From CALDSL01 sp039810245 (GTDB lineage: Bacteria; Chloroflexota; Anaerolineae; Anaerolineales; Anaerolineaceae): 64,000 bases of DNA. The stretch covers positions 10,137-74,136 of the forward strand of contig JBDHWQ010000020.1 of the NCBI GenBank assembly GCA_039810245.1, written 5' to 3'. Positions 24,055 to 32,115 of this stretch are shown here, in pieces; the stretch's first letter is position 1, and the number at the start of each line of letters is the position of its first letter. Position numbers and translations under genes: made by a program. The notes beneath the pieces were generated by a model. It saw only the letters and a program-made list of their open reading frames with translations. It had not been told where the DNA came from and made no database searches.

Positions 24055-25314
24055 ATGTTGATCCATAACATTTCGCAGTTATTGACGCTGGCCGGTGGTC
24101 CGCAGCCTGGCGCGGAATTGGGACGCCTGGGGTTGATCGAAGATGGCGCGGTGCTGGTGCGCGGCGAGCGCATCGAGGCCGTGGGCGCGGCCGCCGATCT
24201 GCTGGCTGCCTATCCGGACGAGCCGCGTTTTGACGCCGGCGGCCGCGTTGTGCTGCCCGGCTTTGTGGACCCGCACACCCACCTGGTGTGGGCCGGCGAC
24301 CGCGCCGCCGAATTCGAGATGCGCCTGCAGGGCAAAACCTACCTGGAAATCCAGGCCGCGGGCGGCGGCATCCTTTCCACCGTGCGCGCCACGCGCGGCG
24401 CCAACCTGCAAACTCTGCTGGATGAGACCACCCCGCGCGCCCGCGCCCTGTTCCGCCATGGAACCACCACCGCCGAGGCCAAGACCGGTTACGGCCTCGA
24501 TCTGTCCAGCGAGCTGCGCCAGCTCGAAGCCCTGCTGGATCTCGACCGCAGCGGCCCGCTGGAGATCGTACCCACCTACCTGGGCGCGCACGCCATCGCC
24601 CCGGAGTACACCAACGACCCTGACGGCTACACGCGCGTGGTGTGCGAAGAGCAGCTCCCCGCGCTCAAAGACTGGTGGCAGCGGCATGCCCCCGGCCGCC
24701 GGCTGCCGTTTGTGGATATCTTCTGCGAAACCGGCGCGTTTACGCTGGAACAGTCTCGCCGCGTGTTGACCGCTGCACGCGCGCTGGGCTTCCCGCTTAA
24801 AATCCACGCGGATGAGTTCGACAACCTGGGCGGGGCCAGCCTGGCCGCCGAGCTGGGCGCGGCCTCGGCCGACCACCTGGTGAAGACATCGGAGAGCGAT
24901 ATCCGCGCCATGGCCGCGGCCGGCGTGGTGGCCGTGTCGCTGCCGTGCACCCCGTTTGGCCTGGCCGACCCGCACTACACCCCGGCCAAAGCTATCCTGG
25001 CGGCGGGCGGGCTGCTGGCCATCGCCTCCGACATCAACCCGGGCACGGGCTGGTGCGAGAACATGCAGTTCGTCATTGCCCTGGCCTGCCGCTACCTGCG
25101 CCTGACCCCAGCGCAGGCCATCGCCGCGGCCACGATCAACGCCGCGCAGGCCATCGGCCGCGCCGCTGATATCGGCTCGATTGAGACCGGCAAGCAGGCC
25201 GACCTGCTGGTCTTGCAAGTGCGCGATTACCGCCACCTGGGCTACCGCTTTGGCAGCAACCTGGCCAACACGGTGATCAAAAAGGGCCAGGTGTACCCGG
25301 TGGAGAACATTTAG
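24055..25314 (+). CDS. hutI: Imidazolonepropionase (histidine degradation)
   Basis: The enzyme opens imidazolone-5-propionate to N-formimino-L-glutamate, the third step of histidine breakdown, in the cytoplasm. The 419 residues carry the family marks: PGFVDPHTHLVWAGDRAAEF with the metal HxH (His74, His76), KTYLEIQAAGGGILSTV, FRHGTTTAEAKTGYGLD, GAHAIAPEY, IHADEFDNLGGA and ASDINPGT. The start at 24055 has AAGGAG upstream; an earlier start at 23962 inside the preceding gene is rejected. HutH and HutU are not in the window. The creatininase-like gene upstream might be linked in function, since both handle cyclic amides, but that is speculative. Confidence 0.93.
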   Translation: MLIHNISQLLTLAGGPQPGAELGRLGLIEDGAVLVRGERIEAVGAAADLLAAYPDEPRFDAGGRVVLPGFVDPHTHLVWAGDRAAEFEMRLQGKTYLEIQAAGGGILSTVRATRGANLQTLLDETTPRARALFRHGTTTAEAKTGYGLDLSSELRQLEALLDLDRSGPLEIVPTYLGAHAIAPEYTNDPDGYTRVVCEEQLPALKDWWQRHAPGRRLPFVDIFCETGAFTLEQSRRVLTAARALGFPLKIHADEFDNLGGASLAAELGAASADHLVKTSESDIRAMAAAGVVAVSLPCTPFGLADPHYTPAKAILAAGGLLAIASDINPGTGWCENMQFVIALACRYLRLTPAQAIAAATINAAQAIGRAADIGSIETGKQADLLVLQVRDYRHLGYRFGSNLANTVIKKGQVYPVENI

Positions 25315-25603
25315 GCGTTATTTGGGGCCTGGCCGCGCCGGATGAGGGTTCCGGGTGCTGTGTGGCCGGGTTATGCTCTCCCGCCGCGCTGGAAACCGCC
25401 TTACAGCCTCGCCCGGGAGTAGGCCGTTCGTGGGTTAATGCCGGGGATTCGCCTGATATTTGGACATAAATATCTGGAAATAGTAGTATTCTTTTTCAAA
25501 ATTGGTATAATGAATCCACGCCATGCGAGGGTATGGCCCGGTTTTACTACCGTAGCGTTCGTACGGGGGCCGATTTCTGTTCAATCCGGGATAAGGAGCC
25601 AGG
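25315..25603 (+). promoter_or_regulatory. Gap before the RRM gene, with its promoter and leader
   Basis: The first 120 bases are GC-rich; CTCCCG and CGGGAG enclose a possible structured segment at about 25377-25420. From 25457 the sequence becomes AT-rich and TATAAT (25506-25511) gives a likely -10 box, leaving a leader of about 90 bases. A long leader on an RNA-binding-protein gene could take part in autoregulation or cold induction. No gene is visible in the gap. Confidence 0.45.
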
Positions 25604-26050
25604 ATGTCATCCAAATTGTATGTAGGGAACCTGCCCTACAACACCACCGAAGAAGAGCTGCGCACGATGTTCGCCCAGGCCGGGGCCGTTGAGGCCGTGG
25701 AAGTGATCAAGGATCGTGAGACAGGCAATTCGAAGGGGTTTGCGTTTGTGACGATGGGATCGCAGGCGGAAGCTGAAAAGGCGATCCAACTGTTTGATGG
25801 CAAGGCCATTGGGCGGCGTGAAATTCGTGTCAATATTGCTCGACCACGCGAAGATCGCCCGGGTGGCGGTGGCGGTGGCTATGGTCGCGGCGGCGGTGGT
25901 GGCGGCTACGGTGGTGGTGGCGGCTACGGTGGTGGTGGCGGCTACAATCGCGGTGGCGGCGGTGGCGGCGGCGGTTACAACCGCGGCGGCGGCGGCGGTG
26001 GTGGTTACAACCGCGATCGCGGCGATGACAGCGGTGATCGGCGCTACTAA
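25604..26050 (+). CDS. Glycine-rich RRM RNA-binding protein
   Basis: The 148-residue protein has one RNA recognition motif (residues 3-82) with RNP2 LYVGNL and RNP1 KGFAFVTM. A Gly/Tyr/Arg/Asn tail of about 60 residues (GGGGGYGRGG, GGGGYNRGG units) ends DDSGDRRY. Such proteins occur in cyanobacteria and several other phyla, where they act as RNA chaperones often induced by cold. The low-complexity tail is of the kind that can drive condensate formation. AAGGAG lies five bases before ATG. A promoter is at 25506 and a hairpin follows at 26089. Confidence 0.93.
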   Translation: MSSKLYVGNLPYNTTEEELRTMFAQAGAVEAVEVIKDRETGNSKGFAFVTMGSQAEAEKAIQLFDGKAIGRREIRVNIARPREDRPGGGGGGYGRGGGGGGYGGGGGYGGGGGYNRGGGGGGGGYNRGGGGGGGYNRDRGDDSGDRRY

Positions 26051-26088
26051 ACCCGGAACGTCCGAAATCCGTACCATCCGCAATTTCC

Positions 26089-26115
26089 AGAGGCGAGGCC
26101 ACAGGCCCCGCCTCT
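26089..26115 (+). terminator. Hairpin after the RRM gene
   Basis: AGAGGCGAGGCC (26089-26100) pairs with GGCCCCGCCTCT (26104-26115) with one mismatch and a three-base loop. Only a weak T-rich tail follows, so termination may be incomplete. Confidence 0.65.
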
Positions 26116-26130
26116 TCGCTTAAAGATGGT

Positions 26131-26136
26131 TATAAT
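26131..26136 (+). promoter_or_regulatory. -10 box upstream of the HD-domain gene
   Basis: TATAAT lies 61 bases before the ATG at 26198 and right after the RRM terminator. No clear -35 element is present at standard spacing. Confidence 0.5.
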
Positions 26137-26197
26137 GTTTGCGTTCGCGGCGTGATGCGCCGGAAACGCAAACTTTCTTCTCTACCCAGGAGACCCC

Positions 26198-26833
26198 ATG
26201 CCCAGCATCGAACAGGCCCGCGGCTGGTACAGCGCCAGTGACCCCGTCCACGACTTTGCGCACGTGCTGCGCGTGTACCGCACCGCCGAGCACCTGGCAC
26301 AGGAAGAAGGCGCCGACCTGGAGATTGTGCGCGCCGCGGCGCTGCTGCACGATGCCGAAGGCGCGGCCCCCGGCGGCGAGGAGCGCGCCGGCCATCACCA
26401 CCAGTCAGCCGATTTTGCCGCTGAAGTTCTGGCAGCCGAGGGCTGGCCCGCCGGGCGCATCGCCGCGGTGCAGCACTGCATCCGCGCGCACCGCTACCGC
26501 GACACGCGCGAGCCGCCCGCCACGCTGGAAGCGCGCATCCTGTTCGACGCCGATAAGCTGGATGTGCTCGGCGCGGTGGGCGTGGCGCGCGTCATCGCCT
26601 ACGCCGTGCTGGCCGGGCAGCCGGTGTACGCCGAGCCGTCGGCGCAGTTCCTTGAAACCGGGCAGGAAGAACTCGGCGAGCCGCACAGCGCCTACCACGA
26701 ATACCTGTTCAAGCTGCGGCGGGTGAAAGAGCGCATGTTCACCCCCGGCGCGCACCGCATCGCCGCCGAGCGGCTGGACTACATCGGCGAATTCTTCCGC
26801 AAGCTGGGCGCGGAGTACCGCGGCGAGGAATAG
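26198..26833 (+). CDS. HD-domain phosphohydrolase (YedJ-like)
   Basis: The 211-residue protein carries the HD metal-binding pattern: His18 and His22 in DPVHDFAHVLRVY, the HD pair His51-Asp52 in ALLHDAEG, histidines in HCIRAHRYRD and the final Asp in LFDADKLDVLG. The pattern is that of small HD proteins such as YedJ, which hydrolyse nucleotide or other phosphate esters. Substrate unknown. An AGGAG ribosome site precedes the ATG. A second open frame over the same bases at 26139 is a shadow. Confidence 0.85.
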   Translation: MPSIEQARGWYSASDPVHDFAHVLRVYRTAEHLAQEEGADLEIVRAAALLHDAEGAAPGGEERAGHHHQSADFAAEVLAAEGWPAGRIAAVQHCIRAHRYRDTREPPATLEARILFDADKLDVLGAVGVARVIAYAVLAGQPVYAEPSAQFLETGQEELGEPHSAYHEYLFKLRRVKERMFTPGAHRIAAERLDYIGEFFRKLGAEYRGEE

Positions 26834-26879
26834 CCGGCCCTTCGACAGGATCAAGGGTGCGGGCGCAACACCTTACAAA

Positions 26880-26946
26880 CCTTACAGTTTGATTAAGTCG
26901 CTGTAAGGCCGTAGCGATTGTACCGGCGCGCGCCAGCCATTACAAT
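26880..26946 (+). promoter_or_regulatory. Dyad and -10 box before the response regulator gene
   Basis: CCTTACAG (26880-26887) and CTGTAAGG (26901-26908) are inverted 8-base arms with a 13-base spacer. TACAAT (26941-26946) ends eight bases before the ATG at 26955. There is no ribosome site, so the message may be leaderless, and the dyad would lie near position -60. Confidence 0.5.
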
Positions 26947-26954
26947 GCTCGTAT

Positions 26955-27596
26955 ATGAGCATTCCCTACGGCCCTCTCCTGATCGTTGACGACGTTCCGA
27001 ACGTGCTGGAACTGCTGGAAGTAACCCTGAAGTTCAAGGGTTACCCGGTGGTCACGGCTACCAACGGCCAGGAAGCCCTGGAAATCATCCAGCGCGAGCA
27101 TCCCGCGATGATCATTTCCGACATCCTCATGCCACGCATGGACGGCTTCACCCTGGCTCACAACCTGCGCAAAGATCCGCGCACCAGCCAGATTCCGCTC
27201 ATCTTTCTCTCCGCCACGTATCTCAATTCGGAAGACAAGGCCTTCGCCATGAGCCTGGGCGCGGCGCGCTTTCTGGAAAAGCCGATCGACACCGAGGAAT
27301 TTCTGCTGACGATTGCCGAGGTGCTGACCATGGGCTACGACCAGCCCGCCCAGCCGATGGACGAAGAAGAGTTTTATTCGCGCTATCGCGAGCGCCTGGA
27401 AAGCAAGCTGCGCCACAAAAACACGCAGATCACCCGCACCGAGCGCCTGCTGCAAACGCTGCCTGATGACCAGAAGCCGGCCTTCCAGGCCCTGCTGGAA
27501 CAGGTCATCAACGACCGTGATGAAATCCAGCACGAGCTGGACGAGCTGCACAAGATCCTCGCCCAGATCAAGGATGAAGCCGCGGCGCAGCTTTAA
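26955..27596 (+). CDS. Response regulator with receiver domain and C-terminal coiled coil
   Basis: The 213-residue protein has a CheY-type receiver domain (residues 5-125) with LLIVDD, phospho-acceptor Asp56 in IISDILMPRMDGF, Thr/Ser switch in FLSATY and Lys109 in FLEKPI. Residues 135-213 are charged helix, largely coiled coil (ERLESKLRHKNTQITRTERL), with no DNA-binding domain. It probably works by protein contact. No kinase is adjacent. A bidirectional terminator separates it from the convergent yjjX gene. Confidence 0.88.
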   Translation: MSIPYGPLLIVDDVPNVLELLEVTLKFKGYPVVTATNGQEALEIIQREHPAMIISDILMPRMDGFTLAHNLRKDPRTSQIPLIFLSATYLNSEDKAFAMSLGAARFLEKPIDTEEFLLTIAEVLTMGYDQPAQPMDEEEFYSRYRERLESKLRHKNTQITRTERLLQTLPDDQKPAFQALLEQVINDRDEIQHELDELHKILAQIKDEAAAQL

Positions 27597-27629
27597 ATCG
27601 ATCTCCTACCGAGCGTCATGGGTTTTTGC

Positions 27630-27669
27630 ATGAACCTCCCGCGGGTGGCCAGCCTGCGGGAAGGTTCAT
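27630..27669. terminator. Bidirectional terminator between response regulator and yjjX
   Basis: ATGAACCTCCCGC (27630-27642) pairs with GCGGGAAGGTTCAT (27656-27669) with one bulged A. The hairpin lies between two convergent genes. Confidence 0.75.
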
Positions 27670-28215
27670 TTAATCGCCCGGTTCGGCGTACAGCTCCGGG
27701 TTTTTGAATGGCAGCAGCGCCAGCACAGCGGCATGCTGGTACAGCCCGGCGCGGTCAATCACCCCGCCGCTGAGCAGCCCCACCGCGCCCTCTTCCTGTT
27801 TGGAGTTGCTGCGCCCAAATACCAGATCGTCGGCGGCTCCCAGCTCGTGCCCGGCGCGCACCAGCGCCGCCACACGCGGCGGTAGGAAGAACGTCCCGCT
27901 GCGGCTGAGCCCCACCTGCCCGCCGGCTGAAATCACCGCCACCCAGGCAAAGGCTGCCAGACCATCGCCTTCCGGCTCTACCCCGCCCTCGATGCCTACC
28001 CAGTAATCCGCATCCGGGCGGGCTTCAGCCGCTGCGCGGGCGCGATTGAGCGCCCCCTGGCGTGTTTCGGCGCTGGTAAAAGGCTGCACGCTCACCCCGG
28101 ATGGCACGCTGACGCCGGCGATGGTGAAGGTTTGCCCGGGGAAGAGCCGCTCAAACGCGCCACGCGCGGCGCGCTCCTTCACCGGATTGGTGGATGCAAT
28201 GATGACATGCGGCAT
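27670..28215 (-). CDS. yjjX: Inosine/xanthosine triphosphatase (YjjX, DUF84 family)
   Basis: The 181-residue protein starts MPHVIIASTNPVKERAARGAF, the typical nucleotide-binding start of YjjX. It continues with GVSVQPFTSAETRQGALNRA and ADYWVGIEGGVE, then GRSNSKQEEGAVGLLSGGVIDR, all family motifs. It removes non-canonical ITP and XTP from the nucleotide pool. The start at 28215 is set by the conserved N-terminus; the earlier ATG at 28260 lies inside the ferredoxin gene. The ferredoxin gene ends five bases upstream on the same strand, so they are one unit. Confidence 0.9.
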   Translation of the reverse strand: MPHVIIASTNPVKERAARGAFERLFPGQTFTIAGVSVPSGVSVQPFTSAETRQGALNRARAAAEARPDADYWVGIEGGVEPEGDGLAAFAWVAVISAGGQVGLSRSGTFFLPPRVAALVRAGHELGAADDLVFGRSNSKQEEGAVGLLSGGVIDRAGLYQHAAVLALLPFKNPELYAEPGD

Positions 28216-28220
28216 GGGCG

Positions 28221-28604
28221 TTATTCCACGCTGCCCATCAGGTCGGCCTTGGGGTACCACACCGCTTCCGGCTCCACCAGCTCATCCGGCTCGGGGCCGG
28301 GGTCGCCATCCCACTGCGGGTTATCGCGGATCAACACCAACGGGATCACGCTCATATCCTGCGTCACTTCGATCTGGCACGAGAGGCGCGCCTTGCCCAG
28401 CAGCTCGCGCTCCATCAGCCGCACGTACTCGGCCTCGGTCATCGTATCCGGCTCGCCGGAAACAAACTGCACCCGGCAGGTGGTGCAGCGCGCCTGCCCG
28501 CCGCAGCGGTGCCCCAGCGGGATGCCGTTGCGCTCCAGCGCCAGCACCAGCCGCTCGCCGGCTTCCACAGTAAAACTCTTCTCGCCCACAGTCACAGTTG
28601 GCAT
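28221..28604 (-). CDS. Plant-type [2Fe-2S] ferredoxin with C-terminal extension
   Basis: The 127-residue protein binds a [2Fe-2S] cluster through Cys34, Cys40, Cys43 (HRCGGQARCTTC) and Cys76 (ARLSCQIEV), the C-x5-C-x2-C pattern of plant/adrenodoxin-like ferredoxins. Residues 92-127 form an acidic extension (DPGPEPDELVEPEAVWYP) that most members lack. It is an electron carrier; the partner is not evident. AGGAG precedes the ATG at 28604; the frame continues to 28724 through a long hairpin and is not used. yjjX follows. Confidence 0.88.
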   Translation of the reverse strand: MPTVTVGEKSFTVEAGERLVLALERNGIPLGHRCGGQARCTTCRVQFVSGEPDTMTEAEYVRLMERELLGKARLSCQIEVTQDMSVIPLVLIRDNPQWDGDPGPEPDELVEPEAVWYPKADLMGSVE

Positions 28605-28650
28605 GTCTCTTCTCCTGTGGGTGAGTATAGCATAGGGTAGATTTTTCTCG

Positions 28651-28696
28651 TTTTTGAGTGTTTGCGGCGCGTATTTGCACCGCAAACACTCAAAAA
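28651..28696. repeat. Perfect 17-bp hairpin in a divergent promoter region
   Basis: The arms 28651-28667 (TTTTTGAGTGTTTGCGG) and 28680-28696 are exactly complementary with a 12-base loop. The hairpin lies between the divergent ferredoxin and small-protein genes, so it is not a normal terminator. Its TTTTTG...GCGG make-up recalls the stem at 8964-9004. Confidence 0.75.
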
Positions 28697-28723
28697 TAAC
28701 CTTTTCCCCCGGTATATCCCCCA

Positions 28724-28753
28724 TTGGCTGAATGTTGACAACATCGCTATAAT
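28724..28753 (+). promoter_or_regulatory. Promoter of the 66-residue protein gene
   Basis: TTGGCT (28724-28729) and TATAAT (28748-28753) are 18 bases apart. The predicted leader is about 70 bases. Confidence 0.65.
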
Positions 28754-28828
28754 ATGGCTAGTTCTCCGCGTATCTGCGCGGGGCAATCCACCCCCCAGGG
28801 GGGTTTAACTGTACAGGAGTGTGTAAGC

Positions 28829-29029
28829 ATGGCATTTACCTATAAGAACAAAGCTGGCAAGGAGTACATTCTGCACTCGCGCGTCACCAAGCTCAAGAGT
28901 GGCACGGAACGCACCATCTTCTTCTTCTCCGGCACCAAGGGCGAAGGCGCAATTGACAAGGTTCCGGAGGGCTACGAAGTCTCCGAAACCCGCAACGGCC
29001 TGCCCGTGCTCAAGAAAAAGAGCAAGTAA
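28829..29029 (+). CDS. Small basic protein of unknown function
   Basis: The 66-residue protein (MAFTYKNKAGKEYILHSR..., ending LPVLKKKSK) has about a dozen lysines and no cysteine. It has the alternating pattern of a small beta-sheet domain (TERTIFFFSGTKG, GYEVSETRNGLPVL). I do not recognise a family. CAGGAG lies before ATG 28829, a good promoter lies upstream and a strong terminator follows, so it is a well-defined single gene. The earlier in-frame ATG at 28754 overlaps the promoter. A nucleic-acid-binding role is possible from its charge but unproven. Confidence 0.8.
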   Translation: MAFTYKNKAGKEYILHSRVTKLKSGTERTIFFFSGTKGEGAIDKVPEGYEVSETRNGLPVLKKKSK

Positions 29030-29051
29030 TTTCGCGCATGGCTTAGAAATA

Positions 29052-29097
29052 CCAGACAGCGCGGGCTGCTCACGCAGCGCCCGCGCTGTCTGGCGTT
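29052..29097 (+). terminator. Terminator of the small-protein gene
   Basis: CCAGACAGCGCGGGC (29052-29066) and its complement (29079-29093) form a 15-base stem, followed by CGTTTTC. Confidence 0.85.
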
Positions 29098-29170
29098 TTC
29101 TGCGCAGGCATGAGCTCATCATCACCCGGAGGGCGCGCCACCTGGAGGGTGCTCGTCGAGCAGGCGCACC

Positions 29171-30202
29171 CTACGCGGCGCTTTTGGACAGCAGGATGCC
29201 TTCCTGCTGGAAGCGGTTGAGGATGGCCAGGTTGATGTTCTGCTGGATGTCTTTATACAGCGTATAGTCCGGCGAGAGCACCCAGTACACCACCTCAAAA
29301 TCGTAAAAGCCATCGCCAATCGCGTCGAAATGCGCGCGGTCAAAGCGCACCTGCTCCTGCGCCAAAATCAGCTCCTGCACCAGCCGCGGGATGCGCATCA
29401 GCGCCTCGACGCTCATATTCCCCGCCACCTTGAGGTGAAACTCCACGCGCCGGTCGACCATGCGTTTGTAGTTCTTGATGCGGCTGTTCAGCAGGTCCGA
29501 GTTGGAAACGATGATTTGCTCGCCGTACAGGCTGCGCACGCGCGTGCTCTTCAACCCGATGGCTTCCACCGTGCCCTGCAGCTCATCGACGATGATGTAA
29601 TCGCCAATCACGAAGGGCTTATCCAGCGCAATCGAGATGGATGAGAACACATCCCCCAGGATGCGCTGCAGCGAGATGGCCACCGCCACGCCGGTGACTC
29701 CCAGGCTGGCGACAAGCGTGTCCACACGCACGTTAGGCAGGTTATCCAACACCAGCAGCACCACTACCGCCCACAGCGCCACGCGCGCGAAGAACCCCAG
29801 CAGGTTGACCGTAGTGGAGCTCTGGTCGTCGTTGCGCACCCGGCGGCGCACCTCGCGCGCCACCATCTCCGAAACGAACGAATTGCCCCACAGCGCCATC
29901 TGCAACAGCAGCAAAATCACCATGGCGGTGCGCAGGTACAGCGCTCCATTGGGCGGCAGCACCAGCGCCAGTGAAGCCAGGTACACCGCCAGCGCGAACA
30001 TACCAAACACCCGTGTGGTGCTCAGCACGTGCGCTACCACATCATCCATGCCGCTGCGCGTGCTCTGCGCCCGCGCCTGGATGCGCCTCAGCAGCGCGCT
30101 GCGCAAAAATGCGAACCCCACGAACACCACAAAAAACGTCAACAGCGCAACCAGCCAGTTAAGCAGCGGGTTGCCAAACACTTCACGATACAGAAACTCC
30201 AT
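29171..30202 (-). CDS. Small-conductance mechanosensitive channel (MscS family)
   Basis: The 343-residue protein has four hydrophobic segments, then the MscS pore helix region VASLGVTGVAVAISLQRILGD. The beta domain with DKPFVIGDYIIVDELQGTV and IIVSNSDLLNSRIKNY follows, and a C-terminal alpha/beta domain. It opens under membrane tension to release solutes in osmotic down-shock. AGAGGG precedes the start. It is divergent from the cheB operon with 250 bases between. One extra N-terminal helix compared with the basic three-helix MscS is seen. Confidence 0.9.
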   Translation of the reverse strand: MEFLYREVFGNPLLNWLVALLTFFVVFVGFAFLRSALLRRIQARAQSTRSGMDDVVAHVLSTTRVFGMFALAVYLASLALVLPPNGALYLRTAMVILLLLQMALWGNSFVSEMVAREVRRRVRNDDQSSTTVNLLGFFARVALWAVVVLLVLDNLPNVRVDTLVASLGVTGVAVAISLQRILGDVFSSISIALDKPFVIGDYIIVDELQGTVEAIGLKSTRVRSLYGEQIIVSNSDLLNSRIKNYKRMVDRRVEFHLKVAGNMSVEALMRIPRLVQELILAQEQVRFDRAHFDAIGDGFYDFEVVYWVLSPDYTLYKDIQQNINLAILNRFQQEGILLSKSAA

Positions 30203-30452
30203 AACCCTCTACCAATAATAATCGTTTATGGGCTAAGTATACCGAAAAAAACGCCAAACGTCTGCGCGATTTGACAGCCGTTGCGCTATAATGAAAGAAG
30301 AAACATCGGCCCGGTAGATGCCACTGGATCCTCGCTCTTCCAGCCGCCGTTCTCTACTAACCTGGCAATGCCGCCGATACTGCTTCTGGTTTCAGGTGCG
30401 TGCAGGTTGCATTGGAGAGATTGGTGCTTGAAGGGAACCGAGGATTTATTTA
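30203..30452 (+). promoter_or_regulatory. Divergent region between mscS and the cheB operon
   Basis: TATAAT (30287-30292) faces the cheB operon and leaves a leader of about 155 bases. TTGACA (30271-30276) is only 10 bases before it, so the -35 element is unclear. GAGG lies nine bases before the cheB ATG. No small gene is evident in the leader. Confidence 0.5.
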
Positions 30453-31523
30453 ATGAAAACGTACAGCATGATCGTTATCGGGGCATCCGCCGGCGGGATT
30501 GAAGCGCTGCGCGAGTTGTTCCGCCTGCTGCGACCCAACCAATTCACCAGTATTCTCATCGTGGTGCACATCCCGGCCGAGAGCAAAAGCACCCTGCCCG
30601 CCATCCTCGCCCGAGTGGGCGATATCCCCGTGCAGCATGCAACTGACCAGCAGCCGATCCGGCCGGGCCACGCTTATATCGCCCCGCCCAATCGCCACAT
30701 GCTGGTGCAGGATGGCATACTGCACCTGGAATTCGGCCCCAAGGAGAATGGTTTTCGCCCCGCCATCGACCCGCTCTTCCGCTCCGCCGCAGCCGCCTTC
30801 GGTGAAGACGTGATGGGCGTGGTGCTCTCCGGCAACCTGCGTGACGGCACGCAGGGGCTGCAGGCCATCAACCGCGCCGGCGGGCTGACGGTGGTGCAGG
30901 ACCCGGAAGAAGCACTCTTCCCGGGCATGCCCACCAGCGCCATCAGTTCCGTCCCGGTCGATAAGACCCTCACCATCGCCAACATCGCCGCGCTGATCAA
31001 TGCGTATGCTGATTCTATGCCTTCGAATTTGGGAGGTAGCATGTCTGACCCACAGTCAAAAGATTACGCACAAGATGAAGTCGCATTTATCCGCCGGGAT
31101 ATGAAAGATTACCAGGGTGGGAAACGCCAAAACCATCGCTCGGTGATCACCTGCCCGGACTGTGGCGGGGTGCTGTGGGAGATGGATGACGGCAAACTGG
31201 TGCATTTCCGCTGCCACGTGGGCCACACATACAGCGCCAACACGCTGCTGGGCCAGCAGGATGAAGCCCTGGAAAAGGCCTTCTGGTCTGCGGTGCGCGT
31301 GCTGGTGGAAAAGGCTGCCCTGTCCAACCGCCTGGCGCTGCTGGCCGCCAAAGATAACAACCCACAACTGGAGCAATATTACCTCGGGCAGGCACGCATC
31401 GCAGAAGACGAAGCCGCGATGATCCGCAACACCTGGCTGCGCGGCGCCGCGCGCGAATCATTCGACATCAGCGCCGGCGAGCAGGCCAACCAGGACGTGA
31501 CCCAGGCGCATGATGGAGAATGA
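30453..31523 (+). CDS. CheB-type methylesterase with C-terminal Cys/His module
   Basis: Residues 1-190 are a CheB catalytic domain with the triad Ser12 (IGASAGG), His39 (VVHIP) and Asp131 (SGNLRDGTQG). There is no N-terminal receiver domain, unlike classical CheB. Residues 225-330 add a compact module with CPDCGG (Cys234, Cys237) and FRCHVGHTY (Cys254, His258), which could bind zinc. A helical tail follows. CheB removes methyl groups from glutamates of signalling receptors; in stand-alone form the target may be another sensory protein. It is first in an operon with a second CheB, CheR-PAS and a kinase, overlapping the next gene by 14 bases. Confidence 0.9.
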   Translation: MKTYSMIVIGASAGGIEALRELFRLLRPNQFTSILIVVHIPAESKSTLPAILARVGDIPVQHATDQQPIRPGHAYIAPPNRHMLVQDGILHLEFGPKENGFRPAIDPLFRSAAAAFGEDVMGVVLSGNLRDGTQGLQAINRAGGLTVVQDPEEALFPGMPTSAISSVPVDKTLTIANIAALINAYADSMPSNLGGSMSDPQSKDYAQDEVAFIRRDMKDYQGGKRQNHRSVITCPDCGGVLWEMDDGKLVHFRCHVGHTYSANTLLGQQDEALEKAFWSAVRVLVEKAALSNRLALLAAKDNNPQLEQYYLGQARIAEDEAAMIRNTWLRGAARESFDISAGEQANQDVTQAHDGE

Positions 31524-32115
31524 GCCGGTTTTACCCGGGCGCTTTGAGCTTGTGATCCTGGCGGCTTCGGCCGGCGGGTTGCCTACCGTGCTACGCGTGC
31601 TTAAGCCCATCTCGCGCACCTTTCCGGCCGCCATTATCTTCATTCAGCACATGGCGCCCGCGCATGAAAGCCTGCTGCCGCAGATATTGGCGCAAAAGAC
31701 CGGCCTGGCAGTGCAGAAGGCGGAGGATCGTCAAGTGTTTTCCCCTGGCAATCTGTACGTGGCGCCACCCGGGCGAGACCTGATGGTGCGCGCTGGCCGT
31801 CAGTTTTGCCTGGCCAATAGCGCCAACCACGCCGGGTCCAGCCCCAGCATTGACCTTTTGTTTGAATCCGCGGCCTACAGCCTGCGCGAGCGCGCGCTGG
31901 TAGTCGTCCTCAGCGGCATGGGCAGCGACGGGACGGATGGCGCACGCGCCGTCAAGGCGGAGGGCGGCGTGGTCATCGCCGAGGACCCTGGCAGCGCGCT
32001 TTTCCCGAGCATGCCCCACGCCGCCATTGTATCCGGCTGGGTAGATTATGTGCTTCCGGCCGACGCGATCGGCCCAAAAATTATGGAATTAATGGGAATG
32101 GATAAACCGTTATGA
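31510..32115 (+). CDS. CheB-type methylesterase, second copy
   Basis: This 201-residue protein is a bare CheB catalytic domain: Ser20 (LAASAGGLP), His47 (FIQHMAP) and Asp140 (LSGMGSDGTDGA) form the triad. It has neither receiver domain nor the Cys/His module of its neighbour. The start overlaps the first cheB gene by 14 bases and its stop overlaps the cheR gene by four (ATGA), showing tight coupling. Two catalytic CheB proteins next to one CheR suggests two different targets or one having lost activity, although both triads look intact. Confidence 0.9.
   Translation: MMENEPVLPGRFELVILAASAGGLPTVLRVLKPISRTFPAAIIFIQHMAPAHESLLPQILAQKTGLAVQKAEDRQVFSPGNLYVAPPGRDLMVRAGRQFCLANSANHAGSSPSIDLLFESAAYSLRERALVVVLSGMGSDGTDGARAVKAEGGVVIAEDPGSALFPSMPHAAIVSGWVDYVLPADAIGPKIMELMGMDKPL

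Noticed and set aside
25321..25440. Structured RNA gene in the GC-rich gap before the RRM gene
   Set aside because: CTCCCG/CGGGAG pairing is possible, but no known RNA family or tRNA features were recognised.
28736..28753. TTGACA with TATAAT as promoter boxes
   Set aside because: They are only seven bases apart; TTGGCT at 28724 gives the right 18-base spacing instead.
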